Positions 34,224 to 44,236 of a stretch of 64,000 nt of DNA are shown here, piece by piece. The notes under the pieces were generated by a model. That model did not search any database, had not been told where the DNA came from, and worked only from the letters and a program-made list of their open reading frames with translations. Location: contig CM057462.1 of NCBI GenBank assembly GCA_030035585.1, positions 138,968,734-139,032,733 on the forward strand, read 5' to 3'. The first letter of the stretch is position 1, and each line of letters begins with the position of its first letter. A program made the translations under genes and the position numbers. The stretch is from Dugong dugon. Lineage: Eukaryota > Chordata > Mammalia > Sirenia > Dugongidae.

Positions 34224-35718
34224 TCAGTGGTTATTTTCCTCATTTATTGATTGTAGATTTGTTTGTTTCATCCTGCTTTTTTCTTTTATTTCATTATGTC
34301 TGAGCAGGCAGGCTGTGCGTTCTTTGTTGTTTCCTCGTCTGTGGGCACGATACTTTTCACCTCCTTCTCCAATTTGAAGGGTCTGTCAGTCAAGTATGGT
34401 ACAGCAGGGCAGATACAACTGAAGGGGAGTTGCTGGTATGTGTTGTTTGTGGCATATGCCAGGGCTGACAGTGCAGACTGGGAATCAGTGCAGGGCAAGT
34501 TCCAGTAGGCCATGCCTGTACTGCTTGGGAGTGTGATGTTCAGTGCACAGTGCAGGTAGGCAGGAAGGAGGGGGTAGACTATGATGTGTGGAGCTAAGAT
34601 GAGTAGGGGAAAGATGAGAGAGAGGAGAGAGGAGCAGGAGCCAAAAACATACACACAAACAAAAAAGAGTGCTAAGGGAGCTTGCTATCAGAGTTGAGAG
34701 ATGAGAGACTGAGAAATGGGGAAAAACAAAAATAAAAAAAGAAAAAGTGTAAAAGAAAAAAATGAATAAATCGAGAAACTGGAAATGAAGAAGAACAAAA
34801 GGGGAACAAGAGTGAGAAGAAAACAAAAGAAAGAAACAGAAAAAAACAGAAACAAAAACAAAAAAATACCCAAAAACAAGAAAAAAGAAATGTCCCCAGG
34901 GATGTCCCTGTCCTTCTGCACAGAGTAAGGGAGTAGCTTTCAAGCCACGTGGTACTGCCCACCTAGAAGGGGCTCCCAAGCTGAGAAAAGAAAAAGAAAA
35001 CAAACAAACAAATCAAAACAGAACAAATCAGAGCAAACAAACAAACAAACAAAAAAGCCCTGGGGGTCCCACAATTGTGGCATGGGCGGGAAGCAATTTC
35101 ACAGTTGCACAGTGTTTCACAGCCTTTCAGGAAGAAGCAAAGATGGCACATGGAGCCAGGTATTTGAGAGAAAGGAGGGGGAGGTGGTGAGGGGTACGGA
35201 AGAAATCTAAAGAAGTGGAAAAAAGCAACACCAGCAGCCAACAAAATGCACTCAGGGAGCCGGCCAGTTCTGGCAGGTGGAATCCAAGCAATACTGGTGT
35301 GAAGCTGTTGCTTCCTGGCCAAGAGACTGTGGCTGCAGGAAGCAGAGGAGGCTAAGTGGGGGTGAAGAAGGGTGGGGGGTGGGAAAGCCTATATCACTGG
35401 TTACCAGTTGTTCTGTCTCCTGCTGGAAGCTCCGTGAAGCTGCTTTCTCGTACTCCTGTTAGCTGATCTCCGATAGGAGTCCAAGATGGTGGATCCATGC
35501 TGCATTAGCTGATAGGGGACCTCTGCATGTATCTCTCCTTGCTCTCTGTTTTCAGTCAGTTTCTTATTCCATTCGGTGCTTGGCTGAGTTCTTTATCTCT
35601 TCATTTGATGCTTAGGGTTTCAGGATTGAAGTGTGACTGTTTAACTTAGTTTTTCTGATCTTTGCTGTGGAGGGATGGAGTGGTTCTTCTGACTATAGTG
35701 CCATGTTGCCCAGAAGTC
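34224..35718 (-). promoter_or_regulatory. L1 5'UTR / internal promoter region, copy 2
   Basis: Complete, since the TSD abuts it at 35719. It has a pyrimidine-rich sense strand at 34690-35060. A YY1-like CAAGATGGTGG motif (35482-35492, antisense to L1) lies about 231 nt inside the 5' end. Promoter role is inferred from the family. Confidence 0.75.
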
Positions 35719-35911
35719 CTTATCATTCAAATCTTAATGAAAATTTTCAATTCTACCATTCTAAAAAAGGTCTCCTTTCAGTCTGAAGTAATAATCCAAT
35801 CCAATCACATTCTATCAGATCACCCGATTTAAATTTTCTACACAGCACTTATTATCATCTATTATTCTCATCTTAAAAAATGTATTTGTTATTTTCTGCC
35901 TCTTATCACTA

Positions 35912-35969
35912 TAGGGTCACTGTGAGTTGGAATCAACTCAACAGACATGGGTTTGGTTTTAGTTTTGGT
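35912..35969 (+). repeat. AfroSINE 3' end only
   Basis: GGGTCACTGTGAGTTGGAAT and GTTTGGTTTTAGTTTTGG, flanked by TTATCACTA on both sides (35903-35911 and 35970-35978). A severely 5'-truncated insertion. Confidence 0.88.
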
Positions 35970-36079
35970 TTATCACTACAGTGTAAGTACCACAATGAAT
36001 CTTCTCTGTCTTATTATCAAAGTATCCCCAGCACCTATAGTATTTCCTGGAACACAAGTATTTATTAAATGATTTAATG

Positions 36080-37250
36080 GCCGAGGATACAATGGTGGGA
36101 AAAAGTAGATATGGTTCCTGCTTTCATGGGGCTGCTTGCAGTTTAGGGAGGGCAATAGGCATTAATCAAAGAATCCTACAAATGAATGCAAATTTATAAC
36201 TGTAGTACATGTGGATATGGAGACATTCTAGGGAGGCTTATGAAGGGGGGGGGGGCCAAGCACGTCATGAAGGTCATACTTAGATCCCTAAGAAAGCGAA
36301 ATGGGGTGAGATAAAAGCCTAAAAGAAGAGGTAAATTGGCATGAGATTGATAGGGAGGTTGTTTGAGACTAAGGAAGTCACATGTTCCAAGGCCCTGTGG
36401 CTGGAGGGAGCATGTCTGTTCAAGAAAAAAGGCAATGTGGCTGACTAGCAGAGCGAAAGTAGAAACATGATTTTGAGATGAGGCTGGGGAGGCAGGTAGG
36501 ATCCAGGATCTTGTAAGAAATGTTAGGCATTGGCTCTTTAGCCTAATATTGATGGGGAGCCTTTGATGAGTTTTAAGCAGTAGTAAAATGATATGATTAG
36601 AGTTGCACTTTGAAAAGATCACATTGCATTGTAGAGAATGGTTTGTTGGTGGTTTGAATGGATGGAAGAAGTCCTACAACAGTTCAAGCAAGAGATGTGG
36701 GTAATTTGGATTAGGATATTATAGAGGACTTGTGATGCAGTAGACAGATCCAAGAGGCATTTTGAAAGTAAAATTGACAGGATGTGGTTTGGGAGCAGAT
36801 AGCAAGGCTGAGGGGGAGGGAGGTGTCAAGGATGATCCCTAGATTTCTACTTTGCTTAACAGAATTAGTCTTTCACTGCTACTAACCAGGTATGGAGGTG
36901 GAATGTGGGGCTGGAAATAGTTCGGCTTTGTGTTGTTTTGCTTGAAGTGCCTTTGAGATTTCCAAGTATGAACATAGAGTAAGTAATTGGTTGCATGAGT
37001 CTAGAACTCCAGGGAGAGGTCTGTGCCAGAGATATATTAACAAATTTGTGAGTCATGAGTAAATAGGTGAAAATTGAAGCTGCTGATTTCCTGAATTTAT
37101 AAACTGAGAAGAGAGAAAGGCTAAGATAGAGTCTTGAGGAATTCCTGTCATTTAATATTGGATTGAGAAGGATGTGCAAAACAAAGACAGAAGGGAATGC
37201 CAGAGAATAGGAATAAACCAGGTGAGAGCTGTGTGATGGAAGCCAATGCT
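36080..37250 (+). repeat. Long ancient interspersed repeat, class not assigned
   Basis: Contains AAGGCCCTGTGGCTGG, GGGGAGCCTTTGATGAGTTT, GTCAAGGATGATCCCTAG, AACTCCAGGGAGAGGTCTGT and GAGTCTTGAGGAATTCCTG in an order I associate with an old dispersed mammalian repeat. A G run lies at 36246-36255. A related piece is at 51245-51600. The minus frames here (36194-36622, 36865-37302) are shadows without motifs. Confidence 0.5.
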
Positions 37251-37254
37251 GAAA

Positions 37255-37400
37255 GCTGCCTAGAGACTGAGAAAATGATTTGTCTGTTTCCTCCACTATC
37301 ATGCAAGCATCTTATATTCACCACTGTATCCAGAGCAACTAACAGAGTTGACCAATGGTAGGCTTTCAACAAATAATTTTTGAATCAACAAGTGAATACT
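37255..37400 (+). repeat. L2 3' end fragment
   Basis: TTCACCACTGTATCCAGAGC then CAACAAATAATTTTTGAATC, the usual end of L2. Confidence 0.65.
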
Positions 37401-38582
37401 GAACAAGAGCTGTAAAATCTTCAAGGAAGATATGTGGCATTAGGAAAAATAAAAGGTGGGATTGAAGAGAGAAGTGAAGGTTCTCTAAAATGTATCCATC
37501 TTGATGTTTGTGGTCAATTATTAGGGTTAGACTTAAAGTGCAATCCCTAAATAGGTCACCTTTCCACCTTCTAAACATTATGTGGCTATGATGGTAAATT
37601 CCAGAAAGGATGGTCTGGTACAAAGGAAGAGTGGGATCCTGAGTAGTTGGGAAGGACTCACAGAGAAAACAAGGTGAAGATGTGTTTGGTTGGTATCTAT
37701 GGAGCACTCTTTGACTTTGATCTTTAGGGAATCCTACAGCTACTGTTTTATGGCCACTTTAAGGTATAGATTTCATATGAAATGTTGCTTTAGCCAAATA
37801 TGCATTTATTTTAATTACCCTCATGAAGACTTAAAGACAGTATGCACAACCCACAAATTTCAGTTGCGGAGCTCAGCGGAAGTTTAGGCTCATTCAAACA
37901 ACATTTCTGTGTAGGTGCTGGGTGGCTGGTCTTCCCCTGGGTGATTTAAAAACTTAGGATTTCTCTATCTTGTGGCTTATGTCCCTTAGAGCTGAGGTCT
38001 TTGCTGGGTCCTCTGCTTCCAGCAAGCAAGTGGGAGAAGAGAGAGAAGGGAGCATTGTGACGCTGGTTTTTGGTGGGTCATATAGTTTTATGCATGCAGT
38101 ATACACCCCTTACACTCATATTCCATTGTTCAGAACCCAGTCATGTGGTCACACTTTACTGCCAGGGATGCTGGGGAATGTAGTCTAGCTGTGTACTCAA
38201 GCGAAAAGGGAAGGTTAGGTAAACCTGTCCATCTCTCTCCACAGGGCTCTTTATTCATATATTCTTCTATTTTAGTTCTGATGCCTTCCTTGCCAGAGAA
38301 TTATCTTTATTTATTCAACATCTATTCTTGAACTATTTCAGCCTGCCTACCTGCCTTAACTTTTACTTAAATGTAATTTTGAGGTGATTCCTTACAATTT
38401 CCCCATGAGTATCTTCTAGTCAGAAAGACCTCAACTTTGGCAGTCAGGCTTGTTGACTTTTCCAAAGAACTATTACTTCTTCTGGCTTTACCTATGTTTC
38501 TTATCATTATTATTTTTAATAGAGTGTTAATGGTTCTACTTAAACAAAGTTTTGGTGAAAGTGCTTATAGTTTGGGCTTTTG
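37401..38582. other. No gene seen
   Basis: Unique-looking sequence. Frames at 37366-37707 and 37970-38188 lack motifs and context. Confidence 0.45.
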
Positions 38583-38589
38583 TCTAAAA

Positions 38590-38758
38590 CAGTGGTTCTT
38601 AAATTTTAGGAAACATCAGAATTATCTGGAGGTCTGGGCCCACCTCCAGAGGTTCTGATTCAATAGTTCTGGGGTAGGGCCTGAGAATTTGCATTTCTAA
38701 TAAATTCTCACATGACTATGATGCTGCTGGTTCAGAGACCATACTTTGAGAATCACTG
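38590..38758 (+). repeat. MER5A-type hAT transposon fossil
   Basis: Starts CAGTGGTTCTTAAATTTTAG and ends CTTTGAGAATCACTG, inverted-repeat-like termini. The core reads TAGGGCCTGAGAATTTGC. Near full length for a MER5A-type element. Confidence 0.88.
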
Positions 38759-38869
38759 TTTTAACTGTTTTTTTTTTTTTTTTTTTGGAGGAGTTATCCT
38801 GCTTTCCTAAACCTGAAATTTTATTCATCTATGAAAATAACACAATAGAATACATTTTAAAATCAGCAA

Positions 38870-39005
38870 AAACTTATAAATAGAACACCTTAATCCTTGC
38901 TCTGAATACTTTTTAGCCAGTTGTGTGAAACTTGGCCAGTAATCCTACCTCTCAGATTTTCCATTTCTTTATTTATAAAATGATGATAATAACACCTACT
39001 TGGCC
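38870..39005 (+). repeat. MIR fragment
   Basis: CAGTTGTGTGAAACTTGG and TTTATAAAATGATGATAATA follow the MIR core order. Confidence 0.65.
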
Positions 39006-39335
39006 TGGAACAAGAGATTTAGTCCCAGAATAATCAAAAGTAGAACAGCTAGGAGATTTGCTTGTTTCTCTGCAAAGGGATATTTACACCCATCAGAGCA
39101 CTCGCCAGAGGGCTGCCCGCTTACTGGGAAAACTATTATGTAGCCTCCATAAATGAGGCCGCCTTATTTTTCTGCAAGCCTACACGCTGCCTTGTTGACT
39201 GAATTTCAAAACAATTCTTCGGCAATGATGCTGAAAGGTCAACACTGCATCCCTGTGATCCTCAGCACAGCCCTGTGACAGAATCACCCGTATGGCACAT
39301 GGTCCCTGATCCCACGCACTGTAAGGTGAGGCCTG

Positions 39336-39682
39336 TTGTTGGTGGTGGGTACCGTGGAGTCGATTCCGACTCATAGCAACCCCATGCGACAGAGTAGAAC
39401 TCCCTTACAGGGTTTTCTTGGCTGTAATTTTTACTGCTCAGCTGCTAACCAAAAGGTTGGTGGTTTGAACCCATCAGTGGCTTCCACAAAGATTATAGCC
39501 TAGGAAAGCCCATGGGGTAGTTCTACTTTGTCACATGGGATACCTATGAGTCAAAAATCGACTTGACGGCACCTAACAACAACAATATTTACAGAAGCAG
39601 ATCTCCAGGTCTTTTCTCCCTCAGAGCCATTGGGTGCTAACTTAGTCAGCGACCCAGTGCTTAACCATTTGTGCCTGGGCAT
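39336..39682 (-). repeat. AfroSINE interrupted by another AfroSINE
   Basis: The reverse-oriented SINE is in two parts. 39336-39434 reads GAGTCGATTCCGACTCATAG, and 39593-39682 reads AGAAGCAGATCTCCAGG to the complement of the head. A forward SINE separates them. Confidence 0.88.
39435..39583 (+). repeat. AfroSINE nested in an AfroSINE
   Basis: Forward SINE from TGCTCAGCTGCTAACCAAAA to GGCACCTAACAACAAC. TSD AATTTTTAC/AATATTTAC (39426-39434, 39584-39592). 5'-truncated; the tail resembles the RTE 3' ends. Confidence 0.9.
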
Positions 39683-39689
39683 CCACAAA

Positions 39690-41049
39690 TGAGTCTTTCG
39701 TTCTACCTGGGTTGAGAACCCTTTGAGTAACAGACTCTGTCCCTGTGCAGTGTCCCTGCCCTGGTCAGAATGAAGTGTAACTTCTAGTTTACGGATGATA
39801 GGCATATTCTGTGCACTGCAGAGTTTCATTGCATTGGGGATATTAAATTCCCATGCACTGAGCACTCTGTCACAGGACAAATGAGAGTGTCAGAGCAGGC
39901 TTTTTAAGGCCCTGTGTTATTATGTTGAATGATAAACTGCTTGCAAGTGATTAAACTGCCTCCATAGGCTTAGGCCCTTAACTTCTTTCACTTGTCAGGT
40001 GACGCCATCCATCTTTGTAATTTTTTTTTCCCCACCAAAGAGAAAGCACACACATGTTGAATTGCCTCAAAGCACTCTAGATGCTAGAGAAGTATGTTGA
40101 ATAGGTGTTTCATGCTTAGTCTTCCCGCAGAACTAAATCAAATCTAATGTAATTGTAAAATTGGGCAGCTATAATTAATCTTGGATTTTAATATCTGATT
40201 TAGAAGTTTTATTTTGGCTTTTGTCATTGGGAAAAAGGCAAGCATAGCCATAATTGTGAGAAGGAGGAAGCGAAACAGGCTGGATATGAAATGCAAATAC
40301 GCTATGGCCTCTGCCGCTTTCTCTGTATATTTTACTTGAGTTTTGGTTGTTTCAGCAGAACAATGGGCCAAAGGACGTGGCTGTTTGTTAAAGGATTGCT
40401 TAAATTTGCTCCCTGAACTCTCTCTCTGTTTACATTTCTGAATAGCTATTATTATTAACATACTTGACATTAAAAACATTTGGCCTGAGTAAGATTTGTC
40501 TCAGAACAGCTTTCACTTGGTTCACATATCAGCACTAAATGACTTTCGATGATTCCAGAAAGAGGCAGTTAGAAAACACAAATTCCAAAGATTCTGGTGA
40601 ACTGAATTCCATTGTTAAATGAACATCCTGGGTCCAAGGCATATTATTTTCTCCAAACGTACTGACGAAGAGAGATGGCAACTTTGTAACAAGTCTGTTA
40701 TTTTGATAATTTTGACTGTCTGGAGATGATGATAAATTCTATCAGAGGCTGCGATCAGTGTCCCTGGTATGTCTCTTCTCCTAGGGATTTACTTTCTGAT
40801 TATCTCTGGTTTTTACCTCTTTGATAACCTAGGTTTAGTTTAGATGATTGTTTCTGGAACAAAATGGTATGGAGGTTCCTGAGGAAGGAGAGGTGGTATA
40901 GGATTCTGGACCAAGTCATTGCAGATAAGAGCAAACTGGAGCTTAGAACCAAATAGAATGAAAATACCTGATGTGTGAGAGGAGACACCAGGGCCAAAGC
41001 CTGCTTAGACCAGCCTAAGTCACAGCCAGAGGCACCTTTTCCACCCTCC
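39690..41049. other. No gene seen
   Basis: Unique-looking DNA. Frames such as 40144-40479 have no recognisable domain. Confidence 0.45.
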
Positions 41050-41062
41050 TACCTGTGCATGG

Positions 41063-41240
41063 GAAATCCTGGTGGTGTAGTGGTTAAGAGATATGGCTAC
41101 TAACCAAAAGGTCAGCAGTTTGAATCCACCAAGCATCCCTTGGAAATGCTATAGGACAGTTCTACCCTGTCCTATAGGGTTGCTATAGGGTCAGTGTGAG
41201 TCAGAATCGACTTGACAGCAGTGGGTTTGGTTTTTAGTTT
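41063..41240 (+). repeat. AfroSINE with 13-bp TSD
   Basis: Complete from AAATCCTGGTGGTGTAGTGG to GGTTTTTAGTTT. TACCTGTGCATGG (41050-41062) and TACCCGTGCATGG (41241-41253) flank it. Confidence 0.94.
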
Positions 41241-41253
41241 TACCCGTGCATGG

Positions 41254-41721
41254 AAGCAGGAGCGTATACATGTAATGTTTCCGAGTCTGGCACAGGGTCG
41301 TAGGTACCTAGAACAAAGGTTGGCACCCTTTTGCATTATACTAGAGACTCAATAGAGGCGGCTATGTTTTCCTTGTTTTACTGCCAGGAGGGAAAATAAA
41401 CATACAACTTGTAAATAAGGTAACTGATAATTGAGAAATGAGAAAGATTTGCTTATTTAAGGTCATCTTTTTTACTTTTCCTTTTCAGGTTTTTTTGTGA
41501 AGAGGCAAACAAATCCTCTATTTTTCTTTGGGAATTGATTTTAAAATATTTTTTGCTTATTTTAGATCAGCCTTGAAGATGTGATGCCATAAATTATTGT
41601 TACCATATTCCATAGTTGAAATACAGGCTGTCCCCAGGGTGTGAATGAGATCCATTCCTAACTGTGTCTTTAAGAATTTGTAAGTCGGAACGGTTGCATA
41701 TGGTTCTTATTTAGCCTTACT
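41254..41721. other. No gene seen
   Basis: Unique-looking sequence without recognisable features. Confidence 0.45.
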
Positions 41722-41731
41722 TTAGTGCAAG

Positions 41732-41915
41732 AAGGAGCCCTGCTGGCACAGTGGCTAAAGCACTCGGCTGCCAACCAAAAGGTCCGTGGTTTGAACCCAC
41801 CAGCTGCTCCGAGGGAGGAGGAAGTGGCAGTCTGCTTCCGTAAAGATTACAGCTTTGGAAACTCTACAGGGTCACTAGGAGTAGGAATCAACTTGACGGC
41901 AGTGGGTTTTTTGGC
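41732..41915 (+). repeat. AfroSINE with perfect 10-bp TSD
   Basis: Head AAGGAGCCCTGCTGGCACAG to GACGGCAGTGGGTTTTTTGG. TTAGTGCAAG occurs at 41722-41731 and 41916-41925. The head retains a good tRNA-like A-box region. Confidence 0.94.
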
Positions 41916-41925
41916 TTAGTGCAAG

Positions 41926-43050
41926 GCTCAAAGCCTCTTCAATGATTTAAAAGCTGCAGATGCAGCAACTAAAGGTTATTGTGATTAGGAATTTTGCATG
42001 TAGGGGTTGGTTCAATTGTTTCAAAGTGAGGGCAAATTTATGTAATATTAAAGGGCAAGTAGGAGTTTTTCATTAAGTCCAATGTTCATAATCCAGGCAT
42101 TACCTGTACAAATCCTACAACTGGGTGTGGCATGGCAACATTTTTCTGTCTAATTAACTCTAGAGCTCTAAGTTAAAAGATCACATTGGGTGTCCTTTGG
42201 CATGATATCACTCTGCCATTGACTCCAGTTGTTAGCAGGTGTCCAAGTATTTGAGCCAAAGCAGTTTGCCTAGAATTAACAGTAGTAGTTGAATGAAAAC
42301 TTCTGTGTAAGGGAAAGGAAGTAGTTTTTTTATTATTATTGTGCCCTCTTCGCTGGAATTAACACACCTCCCCGATAGACACACCTCTTGAACTTCTTTA
42401 GTTACCAAAAAAAATGGGAATGACAGTTTTTTTGTAATTAGCTTTCCAGATATAGCAAAGTTACAGCTATTAAACCCAAGCAATGTCTAAAGTGGCGTGT
42501 AAACACACTGAATGAGGTATGTTGAGTATGCTGTCTTTCTTCACATGAATCTTCATGAGAGCCCTTGTTTTATAGCTTCCGGTTATTGATAAACCAACCA
42601 GATAGTATTTTTGATACTAATTATTTCTATTGGTGTATACTCATCTTCTTAAGCTTGAGAGAGCCATTAAAGGTCATTTAGTCTGTCCCCTCCCCCACCC
42701 AATGCTGGTAACATCTTTACAACATCTCCCCCAAGTGGTAGTCTCGACTTAGATAGAACCCATCTCAGGATGGTGAGGAGAAAAAAGATTCCAGTGAGCA
42801 GTTATAATTTGGAGTTATTTCTCAATGCAGTTTGTTTAAAACTGTATTGTACCTTACCTTAGGAGAGGACCAAATATATACAAGTTTATACAGTTTAGGA
42901 GAGGACCCAAATTGATGCAAGATGTGATGAGTGTTTAACAGAGACACAAATAAGTTGCTAAGAAACAACTAAGTCTGCATGGGAAAATCTGGGAAAGATA
43001 CCCAGCAAGCATTTGCATTTGTCTTGAACAATAAGTAGGTGTGTGTGTGT
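41926..43050. other. No gene seen
   Basis: Text near 42655-42740 (AAAGGTCATTTAGTCTGTCC) hints at an old dispersed repeat similar to one near 14950. Otherwise unique-looking. Confidence 0.4.
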
Positions 43051-44236
43051 TCCTCAAATATTCTTTTTTTTAAATTTTTTTATTGTACTTTAAGTGAAGG
43101 TTTACAGAACAAATAGTTTCTCAGTAAACAATCAGTACACATATTGTTTTATGACATTGGTTAACAACCCCACAACATGTCAACACTCCCCCTTCTCGAC
43201 CTTGGAGGACCTTTTTTTTTCTTTTGTGAAAATATACATAGCCAAAGATACACCATTTCAAAAATTTCTACATGTACAATTCAGTGACATCGATTACATT
43301 CTTCCAGTTGTGCTGCTATTCTCACTTTAAATGAGCTTGACAGAACAAAACAGTTTTTCATTGAACAGTACACATATTGCCCTATGACAATGGTTAACAA
43401 CCCCTACTACATGTCAATACTGTCCTTACTCAAACTTGGGTTCCCTATCACCAGCTTTCCTGTCCCCTTCTGCCTTCTAGTCCTTTTCTCTGGACTGCTG
43501 TGCCTCATTAGTCCCATTTTGTTTTATGGGGCTGTCCAATCCCCGGCTGAACAGGTGAACTTCTGGAGTGACTTCACCACTTGAGCTAGAAGAGTGTCTG
43601 GGGGCCATACTCTTGGGGTTTCTTCAGTCTCTGTCAGGCCAGTAAATCTGGTCTTTTTTGTGTGTGTGTGTGTTAGAATTTTGTTCTACATCCTTCTCCA
43701 GCTCTGTCTAGAACCCTCTGTTGTGATCCTGGTCAGAACAGTCAGCGGTGGTAACCGGGCACCATCTAGCTATACTGGACTCAGTCTGATGGAGACCTTG
43801 GTAGTCCTTCGGACTAATCTTTTCCTTGTAGCCTGTTCTCTTCATTCTCCCTTGCTCCCGAAGAGGTGAGACCAGTGGAGTATCTTAGATGGCTGATCAC
43901 AGGCTTTTAAGACCCCAGACGCTACTTACCAAGATAGAATGTAGAACATTGTATTTATAAACTGTGTTACGCCAATTGAGCTAGATGTTCCCTGAGACCA
44001 TGGTCCCCACAGCCCACTACCCATCAGTTTAGTCCCTCAGGGAGTTTGGATGTGTCTATGGAGCTTCCATGACCTTCCTTGAACAAGTGCTGGCTTCCCC
44101 AGTATTGTGTACTATCTTAACCTTCACCAAAGTTACTACTTATCTACTGTCTGTTTAGTATTTCCCCCCCAATCCTCCCATCCCTCGAAACCAGTAAGGA
44201 TTGTTACTTTTTCTGTGTAAACTTTTTCATGACTTT

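Larger units (their letters stand above)
31100..35718 (-). mobile_element. L1 LINE copy 2, both ends present, ORF2 mostly deleted
   Basis: Flanked by a perfect 15-bp duplication CTTATCATTCAAATC (31085-31099 and 35719-35733). It begins with poly(A) (T run 31101-31116) and the duplicated-tail 3'UTR. It continues with the ORF2 C-terminus (to about 32717) and then jumps directly to the ORF1-ORF2 spacer. ORF1 and a complete 5'UTR follow. At 4619 bp it is ~3.5 kb shorter than copy 3 because of a single internal deletion. Confidence 0.95.
31016..36078 (+). repeat. L2 LINE 3' region split by L1 copy 2
   Basis: Left part (31016-31099) reads CTGCCTGGAATGTTCCTCTT. Right part (35734-36078) reads AAGGTCTCCTTTCAGTCTG, CAGCACTTATTATCATC and CAAGTATTTATTAAATGA. 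The two parts join in L2 order when the L1 and a short SINE tail are removed. Confidence 0.8.

Noticed and set aside
33547-34377. Plus-strand frame of 276 codons
   Set aside because: Antisense of the L1 ORF1 coiled-coil region. Its hydrophobic look comes from complementing Lys/Glu codons.
36194-37707. Minus-strand frames of 142, 145 and 113 codons as a possible gene cluster
   Set aside because: They fall in an ancient repeat, an L2 end and unique sequence. They have no domain motifs, no splice-consistent joining and no promoter context.
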